The notes beneath the pieces were generated by a model. The model made no database searches and was not told the DNA's origin. It saw only the letters and a program-made list of their open reading frames with translations. The translations under genes were made by a program, and so were the position numbers. Source: Corallococcus interemptor (GTDB lineage Bacteria; Myxococcota; Myxococcia; Myxococcales; Myxococcaceae). From it: a stretch of 32,221 nucleotides of DNA. Below are positions 17,470 through 25,400 of the stretch, piece by piece; position 1 is the stretch's first letter; every line of letters begins with the position of its first letter. Location of the stretch: the NCBI RefSeq assembly GCF_003668875.1, contig NZ_RAWM01000105.1:1-32221 (forward strand), in the 5' to 3' direction.

Positions 17470-17931
17470 TCACTCGCGCGTCGCCGCGAGGGCCACCTCC
17501 ACCGCGCCGCGCAGCTCGTCCATGTCGAACGGCTTGTTGAGCACACAGGCAGCCCCCAGGCGCAGGGCCTCGCGGTGCAGCTGCACGTCGCCAAAGGCGG
17601 TGATGAGGATGACCGGCGTGGTCCACTGCTCACGCCGCAGCCGGGCGAGCACCTCCAGGCCCGTGAAGCCCGGCATGCGCACGTCCGTGATGATGAGGTC
17701 GGGCGCGCGAGACTCCTCCGCCGTCAGCCCTTCCACGAGGACGCGCACCAGGTCCGGCCCGTCCGCCGCCTCCACCACGTCATAGCCGCGCCGCACCAGC
17801 ATCTTGCGGATGAGCGTGCGCATCTCCGTCTGATCATCCGCGACCAGGATGCGCGGCGCCCGGCCAGGCTCACCGTGAGGGTCTTCCCAGGCCGCGTTTC
17901 GCGCGACCCCTTCCGGCTGCTCGTGCACCAT
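17470..17931 (-). CDS. Single-domain response regulator (CheY-like receiver)
   Basis: A 153-residue protein with a ~25-residue disordered N-terminal tail and one receiver domain: acidic pocket ADDQTE, phospho-acceptor Asp83 in IITDVRMPGFTG, the switch Thr in ILITAFG, and the conserved Lys in LNKPFDMDEL. There is no DNA-binding or output domain, so it acts by protein-protein contact or as a phosphorelay intermediate. Start ATG at 17931 with a good AGGAG SD. It is divergent from the DegP-type protease gene across a 441-bp intergenic region and upstream of the cyclotransferase gene. The cognate kinase is not obvious. Confidence 0.92.
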   Translation of the reverse strand: MVHEQPEGVARNAAWEDPHGEPGRAPRILVADDQTEMRTLIRKMLVRRGYDVVEAADGPDLVRVLVEGLTAEESRAPDLIITDVRMPGFTGLEVLARLRREQWTTPVILITAFGDVQLHREALRLGAACVLNKPFDMDELRGAVEVALAATRE

Positions 17932-18372
17932 GGGACTGGACTCCTGAAGGGGTTGAAGGTGCCGCGGCGGCGACGCTCGCGGAGGACCTCCCGTTCCACG
18001 AGCATCCGCCGTGCCATGTCCGGAGGGAGCCGGGGTGGTAGGGCATGGGGCACGCTGCCCCTGGGCGAAATGCCCCGGCTGGGGCACTTTGCCCCGCGTC
18101 CTGGGGCCCCCTGGGGCCGGGCTCCCCTCTGAAGGGCGGTTTGGGAGGGGTTGGCCCACGTACTGCAATGGAGTCCTGGCGTCGGACCGGATGCGGGGCT
18201 TCCTCCAAGAGCTCCCTTCAGGCAGCTGGGCCACCGGTGGCTCCCGGTGTCGCTGGTGGAACGGGACCGCTGCCTCCTTCCCAGGGTGCCCACCGCATCC
18301 GGTTCGACTCTTTCTTTCCCATTTTCCGTCCGGAGGGCCCCGCCTCCGGCCGCCACCCAAGGAGAACGCACG
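17932..18372. other. 441-bp divergent intergenic region
   Basis: This is the longest gene-free stretch in the window, between the response regulator (-) and the DegP-type protease (+). Apparent reading frames across it have no recognisable protein features. Its main structure is a cluster of GGGGCA/TGCCCC palindromes (18047-18095) and a CTGGGGCC direct repeat (18101-18118). Pyrimidine-rich sequence and an AAGGAG SD precede the protease ATG. Confidence 0.6.
18047..18095. promoter_or_regulatory. Two GGGGCA-N3-TGCCCC palindromes, probable operators
   Basis: Two perfect 15-bp inverted repeats with identical arms, GGGGCA-N3-TGCCCC, lie at 18047-18061 (spacer CGC) and 18081-18095 (spacer CTT), 34 bp centre to centre, about three helical turns. 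An extra TGCCCC half-site sits between them (18071-18076). Their location between two divergent starts fits binding of a dimeric regulator. No regulator is identified. Confidence 0.45.
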
Positions 18373-19878
18373 ATGGTTCGCACGCTTCCGTCCCGCCGCC
18401 ACCTTGCCCGCGCGCTCACGCTGATGCCCCTGGTCGCCCTGGGGGCCTGCAAGCCGGCCGCGGACGTGGCTCCCCCTGCCCGGCCCACGCTGTCGTTGAA
18501 GACGGCCACCACGCCCTCGGGCGCGAAGGTGGAGCCGGCGGTCTATTCGCCCACGCCCGGGTCGCCCGGCGCGCTCATGTCGCTGGCGCCGCTGGTGGAC
18601 ACGGTGAAGGGCGCGGTGGTGAACGTGGAGGTGCAGGCGCGCGCCCGTCCCGCGATGATGCAGGGCCTGCCTCCGGGCATCGCCGAGCGCTTCGGCATGC
18701 CGGGCGGACAGGGCCCCTTTGGTGGAGGCGGCGCGCCCGCGAAGCAGGGGCAGGGGTCGGGCTTCATCGTTGACCCGTCCGGCCTGGTGCTCACGAACAA
18801 CCACGTGGTGGAGGGCGCGGACACCGTCCGGGTGAAGCTGGAGGACGGGCGCTCCTTCGAGGCGGAGGTGCTGGGCCGCGACGCGCTCACGGACGTGGCG
18901 CTGCTCCAGTTGAAGGGCGTGTCCGGGAACCTGCCGTTCGTGAAGCTGGGGGACTCGGATGGGCTGCGCGTGGGCGACCCCGTGATGGCCATTGGCAATC
19001 CGTTCGGCCTGGCGTCGAGCGTGAGCGCGGGCATCCTGTCCGCCCGGGCGCGCGACATCCACGCGGGTCCGTATGACGACTTCCTGCAGACGGACGCGGC
19101 CATCAACCCGGGCAACTCCGGCGGCCCGCTCTTCAACATGAAGGGCGAAGTGGTTGGCATGAACACGGCCATCATCGGCGGCGCGACGGGCATTGGCTTC
19201 GCGGTGCCGGCGAACCTCATCCAGGCGCTGTTGCCGCAGCTGCAGGAGACGGGCGTGGTGCGCCGGGGCTGGGTGGGCCTGGCGGTGCAGGACCTCACGC
19301 CGGAGCTGGCGCGCGCGCTGCGCGTGGACGCGGCGAAGGGCGCGGTGGTGGCCGGCGTCAGCGCGGGCGGCCCTGGCGCCAAGGCGGGCCTGCGCGAGGA
19401 GGACGTCATCACGCACGTGGGCGAGCGCGCGGTGGACTCCGCCGGCTCGTTGACGCGCGCGGTGGCGCTGCTCAAGCCGGGCAGCGAGGTGAAGGTGAGC
19501 CTGGTGCGCAGCGGCAAGGCGATGGAGGTGCCGGTGAAGCTGGGCACCCGGCCCACGCAGCGGGGCGAGGAAGAGGTCACGCCCCGGGATGCGACGCCCG
19601 CGCCGTTGTCCAAGCGGTTGGGCCTGCGGCTGTCGGAGGCGATGGACGGCAACGGTGGCGCGCAGGTGGTGGCGGTGGAGTCCGGCAGCGCCGCGGAGCG
19701 CGCGGGCCTGGCGCCCGGGATGGTGCTGACGCAGGTGGGTGAACAGAAGGTGTCCGGCGTCGCGGAGGCGGCGCAGGCGCTGACGTCCGCGGATCCGGGG
19801 TCCGCGCTGCTCCTGCGAGCGCGCGTGCCCGGACAGGACGGGGCGCTCTTGCGCGCGATTGAAGTGCCGCAGCGGTAG
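18373..19878 (+). CDS. DegP/HtrA-family serine protease, lipoprotein, two PDZ domains
   Basis: A 501-residue envelope quality-control protease. The signal peptide ends in LGAC (lipobox), so it is probably lipid-anchored rather than soluble in the periplasm. Next come a Pro/Thr-rich spacer and a Gly-rich LA-loop-like insert (GGQGPFGGGG, near 117). The trypsin-like domain (about 80-275) has the triad His144 (TNNHVVEG), Asp174 (LTDVALLQ) and Ser249 (NPGNSGGP). PDZ1 (about 285-375) and PDZ2 (about 410-495, GSAAERAGLAPG) follow, which bind C-termini of misfolded substrates and regulate the protease. The ATG at 18373 has an AAGGAGAA SD; a frame extension to 18151 has no signal-peptide logic. A strong terminator follows at once. 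Confidence 0.95.
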   Translation: MVRTLPSRRHLARALTLMPLVALGACKPAADVAPPARPTLSLKTATTPSGAKVEPAVYSPTPGSPGALMSLAPLVDTVKGAVVNVEVQARARPAMMQGLPPGIAERFGMPGGQGPFGGGGAPAKQGQGSGFIVDPSGLVLTNNHVVEGADTVRVKLEDGRSFEAEVLGRDALTDVALLQLKGVSGNLPFVKLGDSDGLRVGDPVMAIGNPFGLASSVSAGILSARARDIHAGPYDDFLQTDAAINPGNSGGPLFNMKGEVVGMNTAIIGGATGIGFAVPANLIQALLPQLQETGVVRRGWVGLAVQDLTPELARALRVDAAKGAVVAGVSAGGPGAKAGLREEDVITHVGERAVDSAGSLTRAVALLKPGSEVKVSLVRSGKAMEVPVKLGTRPTQRGEEEVTPRDATPAPLSKRLGLRLSEAMDGNGGAQVVAVESGSAAERAGLAPGMVLTQVGEQKVSGVAEAAQALTSADPGSALLLRARVPGQDGALLRAIEVPQR

Positions 19879-19897
19879 AGGCCGGGGTTGTTGTGTT

Positions 19898-19935
19898 GGC
19901 GCGCTCCACCGGCCGGGTGGAGCGCGCCTTTTTTC
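19898..19935 (+). terminator. Rho-independent terminator of the DegP-type gene
   Basis: A perfect 13-bp GC-rich stem (19898-19910 with 19916-19928), loop GGCCG, is followed by six T residues (19929-19934). It is 20 bp after the stop and 3 bp before the convergent immunity gene's stop. Confidence 0.93.
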
Positions 19936-19937
19936 GT

Positions 19938-20696
19938 TCAGCGGTTGGAGATGAGCCCGGCCCGGGTGAGCAGCTCGCGCACGCGCCGGGCCAGCGCCAC
20001 GTGGTCGGGGTTGGACACGGTGAAGCGCTCCGGGGTGAGGACGATGAGCGTGCCCTTGTCCTCCACGGGTTCGATGCGCACGGGCGCGGGCAGCGGGGGC
20101 ACGGTGCCTCGCTGCTTGGAGAAGTAGGTCACCCAGCCGACCCAGGCGTTGGTCTTGTTGTCTGGATCATCCAGCTCCCGGTAGGCCTGAGACATGGCCA
20201 CGGCCCAGTCGGGGTCCATGGCCAGCGCCATGCTGCGCACCGCATGCGTGAGCACGGGAGCGGAGATCACGCGCTCGGCGTTCGGACTTCGCCCGAGCGT
20301 AGGGAGGCTCAACGTGCAACAGTTGGGGACGACTTCGGAGTAGCACCCACAGAGGATGCTCAGGGCCGATCGATCGTAAGCCCCTCCGCCGTTAGCAAAG
20401 GTAATGCTGAAGCCCAGCTCCTCGATGACCGGCTTCCCCTTCTCGCGATTGACACCTCGCCGGAACATCTCGGTGAGCGTCGGCATGTCCGATGGCAACA
20501 GGGGGAACTTGCGCTCGTCCTTGATTGGCCGTGTGGGCTTGTACCAGTGAGCAAGGAACGGGTCGCACGGAGCCAACAGCTCCAGGAGCCTCGCGGTTCG
20601 CCGCGCGCAGTCTTCAGGCACTTCCCTGCGCACACCCCAATAGGCGCCTGCGTAGTACGTCTCGAGATACTTCCAGGGCTCGTCCGTGGCGGTCAC
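19938..20696 (-). CDS. Immunity 52 (Imm52)-family protein
   Basis: A 252-residue protein without a signal peptide, recognised by the opening ETYYAGAYWGVRREVPEDCARR and the later NAWVGWVTYF block of the Imm52 family, cytoplasmic immunity proteins for Tox-REase-5 nuclease toxins. It begins at GTG 20696, 12 bp after the toxin stop, with an AGGAGG SD that overlaps the toxin's TGA, so toxin and antidote are translationally coupled. It presumably binds and blocks the C-terminal nuclease of the upstream protein. Base composition is visibly lower in GC than in neighbouring genes (36 of 60 bases over 20341-20400), suggesting recent horizontal arrival. The family call is from memory of sequence patterns. 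Confidence 0.82.
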   Translation of the reverse strand: MTATDEPWKYLETYYAGAYWGVRREVPEDCARRTARLLELLAPCDPFLAHWYKPTRPIKDERKFPLLPSDMPTLTEMFRRGVNREKGKPVIEELGFSITFANGGGAYDRSALSILCGCYSEVVPNCCTLSLPTLGRSPNAERVISAPVLTHAVRSMALAMDPDWAVAMSQAYRELDDPDNKTNAWVGWVTYFSKQRGTVPPLPAPVRIEPVEDKGTLIVLTPERFTVSNPDHVALARRVRELLTRAGLISNR

Positions 20697-20708
20697 CGCG
20701 CTCCCTCC

Positions 20709-22196
20709 TCAACGTGCTTGAGTGTGCACGATCCGGACTCCTTGAACGCCGTTGTTCTTGAAGAGCATCTCAATTGCGTTCGCAGCCTTTTTCTCGGCGA
20801 CATGCCACTCGATGCGCGCCCCCAGTCCTTGAACAGCCTCAAGCTGCCGTCTCGCCTGCTTGACGAGTGCTTTTGCTCCCGTGAGTTCAAACCACGGCTT
20901 TGGATCCAGGGCTTCGAGGAACTTGTTCGCGTAGCCCGGGCCCTTCGCCTCCAGCAGCACTCCGTCCCGGAACCCGTCGAACTTCACGCCGTTGACCCAG
21001 TAGGCCTCGTCCGCCGAGTGCCCGGAGATCTGCTCCTGGTAGCGCCGGGCCCGGTCGGACATCGACTCCTTCGCGGGTCCCCACTGTCCCGGCTCGTCCG
21101 GTGCCGGCGCCGCGTTTGCCTTCTGGAGGATGAGTGCCGCACCAGGCCCTCCACTCAGCGCCGCCGCCGCGCGTCCCACGCGGACCGCGACACGCTCGAT
21201 ACTGAGCAGCCCCTCCGCGGACACCGCGAGCACGGGCACCGTGGCCTCCACTCCCGCCACCGCTCGCGTCAACGTGCGCGTCGTCGCCGAGGCCGTTCCC
21301 CACAGCGTGAGGACGTTCGTGGTCAGCCGCGCCGCTTCGCGGATCTGCTCGCCCTCCGTCATGTACCGGAAGCGCTCCCAGTACTCGGGCGACGAGGTGA
21401 TCAGCGTCGCCACGCCCTCCGGGAGATTTCGCAGGCTCGCGAGGCTGTCCGTCGGATGGGACAGGAGCTGTCCCAGGCCGTGGTACAGCTCCACGAAGGC
21501 GTCCTCGGCTCCATCCAGTGAGCGGCCAATGACGTCCGCGTCGTCGTACACCTCCGCGAGCGGTCTCCAGTCCGCGGCCCGCAGCTGCGCATCGACGTGG
21601 CGGAAGACACCACCCTTACCGCTGTAGAAGCGCCCCAGCTCGAAGTTGCCCGCGCGGAAGGCCCCGTCCTTCCACTGCACGGGCGCCACCCGCTGCTGCG
21701 TGCGCCCATCGAGCGCCCAGGCCAGGCAGCCATCCGGCCGCAGCACCGCCACCTGCTCCCGGACGAAGCGCTCCATCCGGTACAGCAGCTCCTCGCGCGA
21801 CACCTCCCCGCCCTCCAGCACCTCGCGCAGCAGGAAGCCCACCGCCATGCGCGGCGGATACGTGCCCGGCGTCACCGGCTTCTCCATCAGCCGGTCCAGC
21901 ACCTCGGCCGCGTCCTCGGGCGTGAAGGGGTTGCGGCGGACCGGCAGCTCGTCCAGGTCCTCCAACCCGGCGCGCAGCACCAACTGCTCGAACGCGTCCG
22001 CCTCCACCAGGTTCAGCGCCCCGCCCGCTCCCGCGGACACAGCGTCCCCAGGAAACGGGGCTGGCGAGGCGCTGTGGTAGCGCGCGTACCCGTGCAGCCC
22101 CACCGGCAACGAACCGGCACGTCCTCCCGCGCAGCCCACCAGCCCCGCGATGAGCACCAGGCCCAGCCACGCACGCCGAGACTGAATCCCTTTCAT
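20709..22196 (-). CDS. Lipoprotein polymorphic toxin with C-terminal Tox-REase-5 nuclease domain (SitA-like)
   Basis: A 495-residue protein with a type II signal peptide (lipobox LVGC, then Ala-Gly, so no Asp+2 retention signal; outer-membrane placement expected). The body (about 30-290) is unrecognised and mostly helical. It is followed by an Ala/Val/Gly-rich hydrophobic stretch (about 300-365) that could act in membrane passage, then a Pro-rich hinge (APAPDEPG). The C-terminal domain (about 380-495) is a restriction-endonuclease-fold toxin, Tox-REase-5, with YQEQISGHS, Asp407 in KFDGF and Glu416-Ala-Lys418 in LLEAKGPGY (PD-(D/E)xK core), then a QARRQL helix and IEWHVAE. The architecture matches SitA toxins of myxobacteria, lipoproteins handed to siblings by TraA/B outer-membrane exchange. 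The immunity gene follows directly. The start is supported by an AGGAGGAA SD. Confidence 0.86.
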   Translation of the reverse strand: MKGIQSRRAWLGLVLIAGLVGCAGGRAGSLPVGLHGYARYHSASPAPFPGDAVSAGAGGALNLVEADAFEQLVLRAGLEDLDELPVRRNPFTPEDAAEVLDRLMEKPVTPGTYPPRMAVGFLLREVLEGGEVSREELLYRMERFVREQVAVLRPDGCLAWALDGRTQQRVAPVQWKDGAFRAGNFELGRFYSGKGGVFRHVDAQLRAADWRPLAEVYDDADVIGRSLDGAEDAFVELYHGLGQLLSHPTDSLASLRNLPEGVATLITSSPEYWERFRYMTEGEQIREAARLTTNVLTLWGTASATTRTLTRAVAGVEATVPVLAVSAEGLLSIERVAVRVGRAAAALSGGPGAALILQKANAAPAPDEPGQWGPAKESMSDRARRYQEQISGHSADEAYWVNGVKFDGFRDGVLLEAKGPGYANKFLEALDPKPWFELTGAKALVKQARRQLEAVQGLGARIEWHVAEKKAANAIEMLFKNNGVQGVRIVHTQAR

Positions 22197-22201
22197 GCCT
22201 G

Positions 22202-22219
22202 TTCCTCCTGTTGAACAGG
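22202..22219 (-). promoter_or_regulatory. Toxin ribosome binding site overlapped by a palindrome
   Basis: On the - strand AGGAGGAA (22202-22209) is a near-ideal SD 5-6 bases before the toxin ATG. It is overlapped by the inverted repeat CCTGTT-N1-AACAGG (22207-22219). This could be a DNA operator, or a 4-bp RNA hairpin that would tie up part of the SD. Confidence 0.4.
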
Positions 22220-22349
22220 GCTAGCAGGGAGTCCTGACATCCTTGCGCATCGCGGTGCGAAATGACGCAGCCGGTGGCGCGTGCGACCCGCTGACCTGCT
22301 GGCCGCCCCGGATGTCCGGTGTCGCGCGGTTCTCGCGGTGTGGCGCCCG

Positions 22350-22376
22350 GAAGCCCTCCGGGCATGGGAGGACTTC
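22350..22376. repeat. Inverted repeat in the toxin/kinase divergent intergenic region
   Basis: Ten-base arms with one mismatch (22350-22359 and 22367-22376) around a 7-base loop lie in the 260-bp region between the toxin and kinase starts. No T-run follows, so it is more likely a protein-binding site or chance than a terminator. Confidence 0.3.
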
Positions 22377-22456
22377 TGACGAATGCTTCACGCGCCCAAC
22401 GAATGGGCCCTTGTGGTGGTTCGGAAATCACGGCGGCGCTGGCATAGAGTGGCGCC

Positions 22457-25400
22457 GTGCCGCGCTGCCTCACATGCGGGCGGCGTTGGGAGGGCTCTCA
22501 CACGCCGTGCCCGCCCGGCGTCCCGCCTCTCATCGCTCCGCCGTCCGATGCCGCCCTCGTCGTGCCCGACGTCCCAGGGTACCGCTGCGAGAAGGTCATC
22601 GCGCGCGGCGGCTTCGGCGTGCTGCTGGCCGCGCACGCGCGCTCCGCCGACGGCACCGAGGGCGAACGCATCGCGCTGAAGCTGGCGCGTCCCGGCATCG
22701 CGCTCGCGGAGGAGCAGCTCGCGCGCGAGGCGGAGGCCCTGCGCGCCATGGGCCCGCCCACCGTGCCCGCGCTCCACGCCACGGGCACGCTGCCCGGCGG
22801 ACAGCGCTTCCTCGCCATGGAGTACGTGCCGCTGCCCACGCTGGCGGACTGGCTGGCCCGGGTGTCCGGCCCCATGTCGCCGCAGGAGTTCGGGCCGCGC
22901 GCCAGCGTGCTCCTGGAGGCGGTGTCCGTCGTGCACGCGCACGGCCTGGTGCACTGCGACCTCAAGCCCGAGCACGTCTTCCTGGACGACGCGCACAAGC
23001 GCGCCCGCGTCTTCGACTTCGGCCTGGTGCAGCGCCCCGCTCCCGGCGCGCTCGCGGATGACGGCACCCCCGACGACACGTCCTCCTTCGCCGGCACCGC
23101 CGAGTACATGGCGCCCGAGCAGTGCGCCGGCCACGCCGTCCTCGACGCGCGCACGGACGTGTACGCGCTGGGCGTCATCCTCTACGAGCTCATCACCGGC
23201 CGGCCGCCCTTCTTCGGCCCGCTCACGGAGGTGCTGCAGGCGCACCTGTCGCTGCGGCCCCCGCCTCCGTCGGAGTACGCCCCGGTGGCGCCGCCCGTGG
23301 AGGAGGTCGTGCTGCGCTGCCTGGCCAAGGAGCCCGCGCGCCGTCCCCGCGACGCCGCCGCCGTGGCCCAGGCGCTGCGCGCGGCGCTGGACCACGCGGG
23401 CCAGTCCACCGTGCAGCCCGCGCCCCGGCTCACCCTGCTGCCGGAGGTGCGCCCCGCCCAGACGCGCCGCTCGGTGGCGGTGCTGTTCGTCTCCTCGCGC
23501 TCCAGCCCCGTGGCGATGCAGAAGGCCCTGGCCGCCTACGGAGGCCACATGGCCTTCGCGGACGGGGAGCGCTTCGCGGGCGTCTTCGACCCCGACGTGG
23601 GAGAGAACCCCGTGCGCCGCGCCCTGCGCGCCGCGGAAGGGTTGGCCGAGCGGGGACTGGCCCCGGCCTCGCTCGTGGACGTGGCCTCCGTCACCGTGCA
23701 GCGCCGCCGCGACGGCGCGCCCCGCTACCTGAGCGCCATCTTCGCGCGCGAGGAGCGCTACCCCCACGTCCCGGAGCTGCGCGGACCGCTGCTCTCCATC
23801 TCCGCCGCGGAGGCCGTGCCGGAGGTGCCGTGCCTGCCGGTGCCCGGACACTCCGGGCTGATGCGCCCCGCGCCTTCGGGCGCCGCGCCCCGGCCGGACG
23901 TCACCGTGCTGCAGCTGGGCGGCGGCATGCTGATGGGCCGCGACGTGGAGCTGGAGCAGCTGCTGGAGAGCGCCCGGTCCGCGGTGTCGGACGGGGCGCC
24001 CACCATCGTCACCGTGCGCGGCGACCGGGGCCTGGGCAAGAGCCACCTGTCCTCCACGCTGGGCCTGCGCCTGGGGGCCGCGCTGCCGCAAGCGCGCGTC
24101 TACGCGCTGCGCTCGCGCGAGCCCGTGCAGGGTGACCCGGAAGGCACCCTGCGCTCGCTGTTGCGCATGGCGCTGCACGGCGTCGACCGCGAGGAAACCG
24201 ACACGCAGGAGGTCGGCCGCAACGCCATCCTGGAGCGGCTGGGGCCCCGGCTGGGCATGGAGCTGTGGCCGGGCGTGGCCGCGACGCTCGGGTGGTACGC
24301 GCCGGGAGGGCCGGAGCTGCAGAGCTGGGCCGCGGCCCCGGGCGCGCTGCGCTCGCTGGCCATGCGCGCCACGGGTGAGCTCTTGGCGGCGACCGCGCGC
24401 GAGCGGCCCCTGTGCCTCATCGTGGACGACGCGCACTTCGCGGAGGAGACGGCGCTGGACGCGCTGGAGTACGCCGCGCTCGCGGAGACGCGCGTGCCCC
24501 TGTGGGTCTGCGTGCTGGTGCGTCCGGGCTTCGAGCAGAGCCGCCCGGCCTGGGGCGCCCGCGCCGCGCGCCATCTGGATCTGCCCCTCTCCGGCCTGTC
24601 CCCGGGCGACGCGCACGCCCTGTGCCGCGCGCTGCTCAAGCCGGTGGAGAACGTGCCCGCGCAGGCGGTGGAGCGAATCGTCGAGCGCGCGCAGCGCGTG
24701 CCCCTGTTCCTGGTGGAGCTGGTGCGCGGCCTCAAGCGCCAGGGGCTGGTGCGGCAGCGCGGCCCGGGCGGCAACTGGTACCTCGTCACGGACGAGCTGG
24801 ACCGCCTGCCGGAGCTTCGTCTGGTGGAGTGGCTGGCGGACCGCGAACTGGGCGCGCTGCCCCCGGCGCTCGCCGCGCATGCCCGGCTGTGCGCGCTGCT
24901 GGGCGCGACCTTCACCGCCACGGCGGCGGACGGCGTGGTGCGCGAGCTGGAGCGCGACGGGGCCGCGGCGCAGTTCCCGCTGGACGTGGGCCACGCGACG
25001 CGGCGGCTGTTGGACCTGGGGCTGCTGGTGGAGCACCGGCTGGAGGGGCTGAGCTTCCGCAACGAACTGGTGCGCGAGGCCGTGGTCGCGAGCCTGCCCG
25101 CGGAGGAGAAGGCGCGCATCCACCACGCCGCGTACCGCCACTACCTGAGCCCGGCGGGCTCGCAGGAGCGCCAGCGGCTGGCCCGGCTGGCGCTGCACGC
25201 GGCGGCGGCGGGCAACCGCGACGAGGCGGCGGCGCTGACCATCGACCTGGCGGAGTCCGCGCGCGGCCGTCACGCGTACCTGGACGCGGAGGCCATGTAC
25301 ACGCGCGCCCTGGAGCTCATCGAACCCGAGGACGAGCTGCGCCGGCTCACCGCGCTGCGCGGCCGGGGCCTGATGCGCTACCGCATCGGCCGGTACGAGG

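Noticed and set aside
18101..18118. CTGGGGCC direct repeat
   Set aside because: It is short and GC-only in a GC-rich genome; it adds little beyond the two perfect palindromes next to it.
18151..18372. Upstream start for the DegP-type protease at 18151
   Set aside because: The ATG at 18373 has an AAGGAG SD and begins a lipoprotein signal; the upstream part would abolish export.
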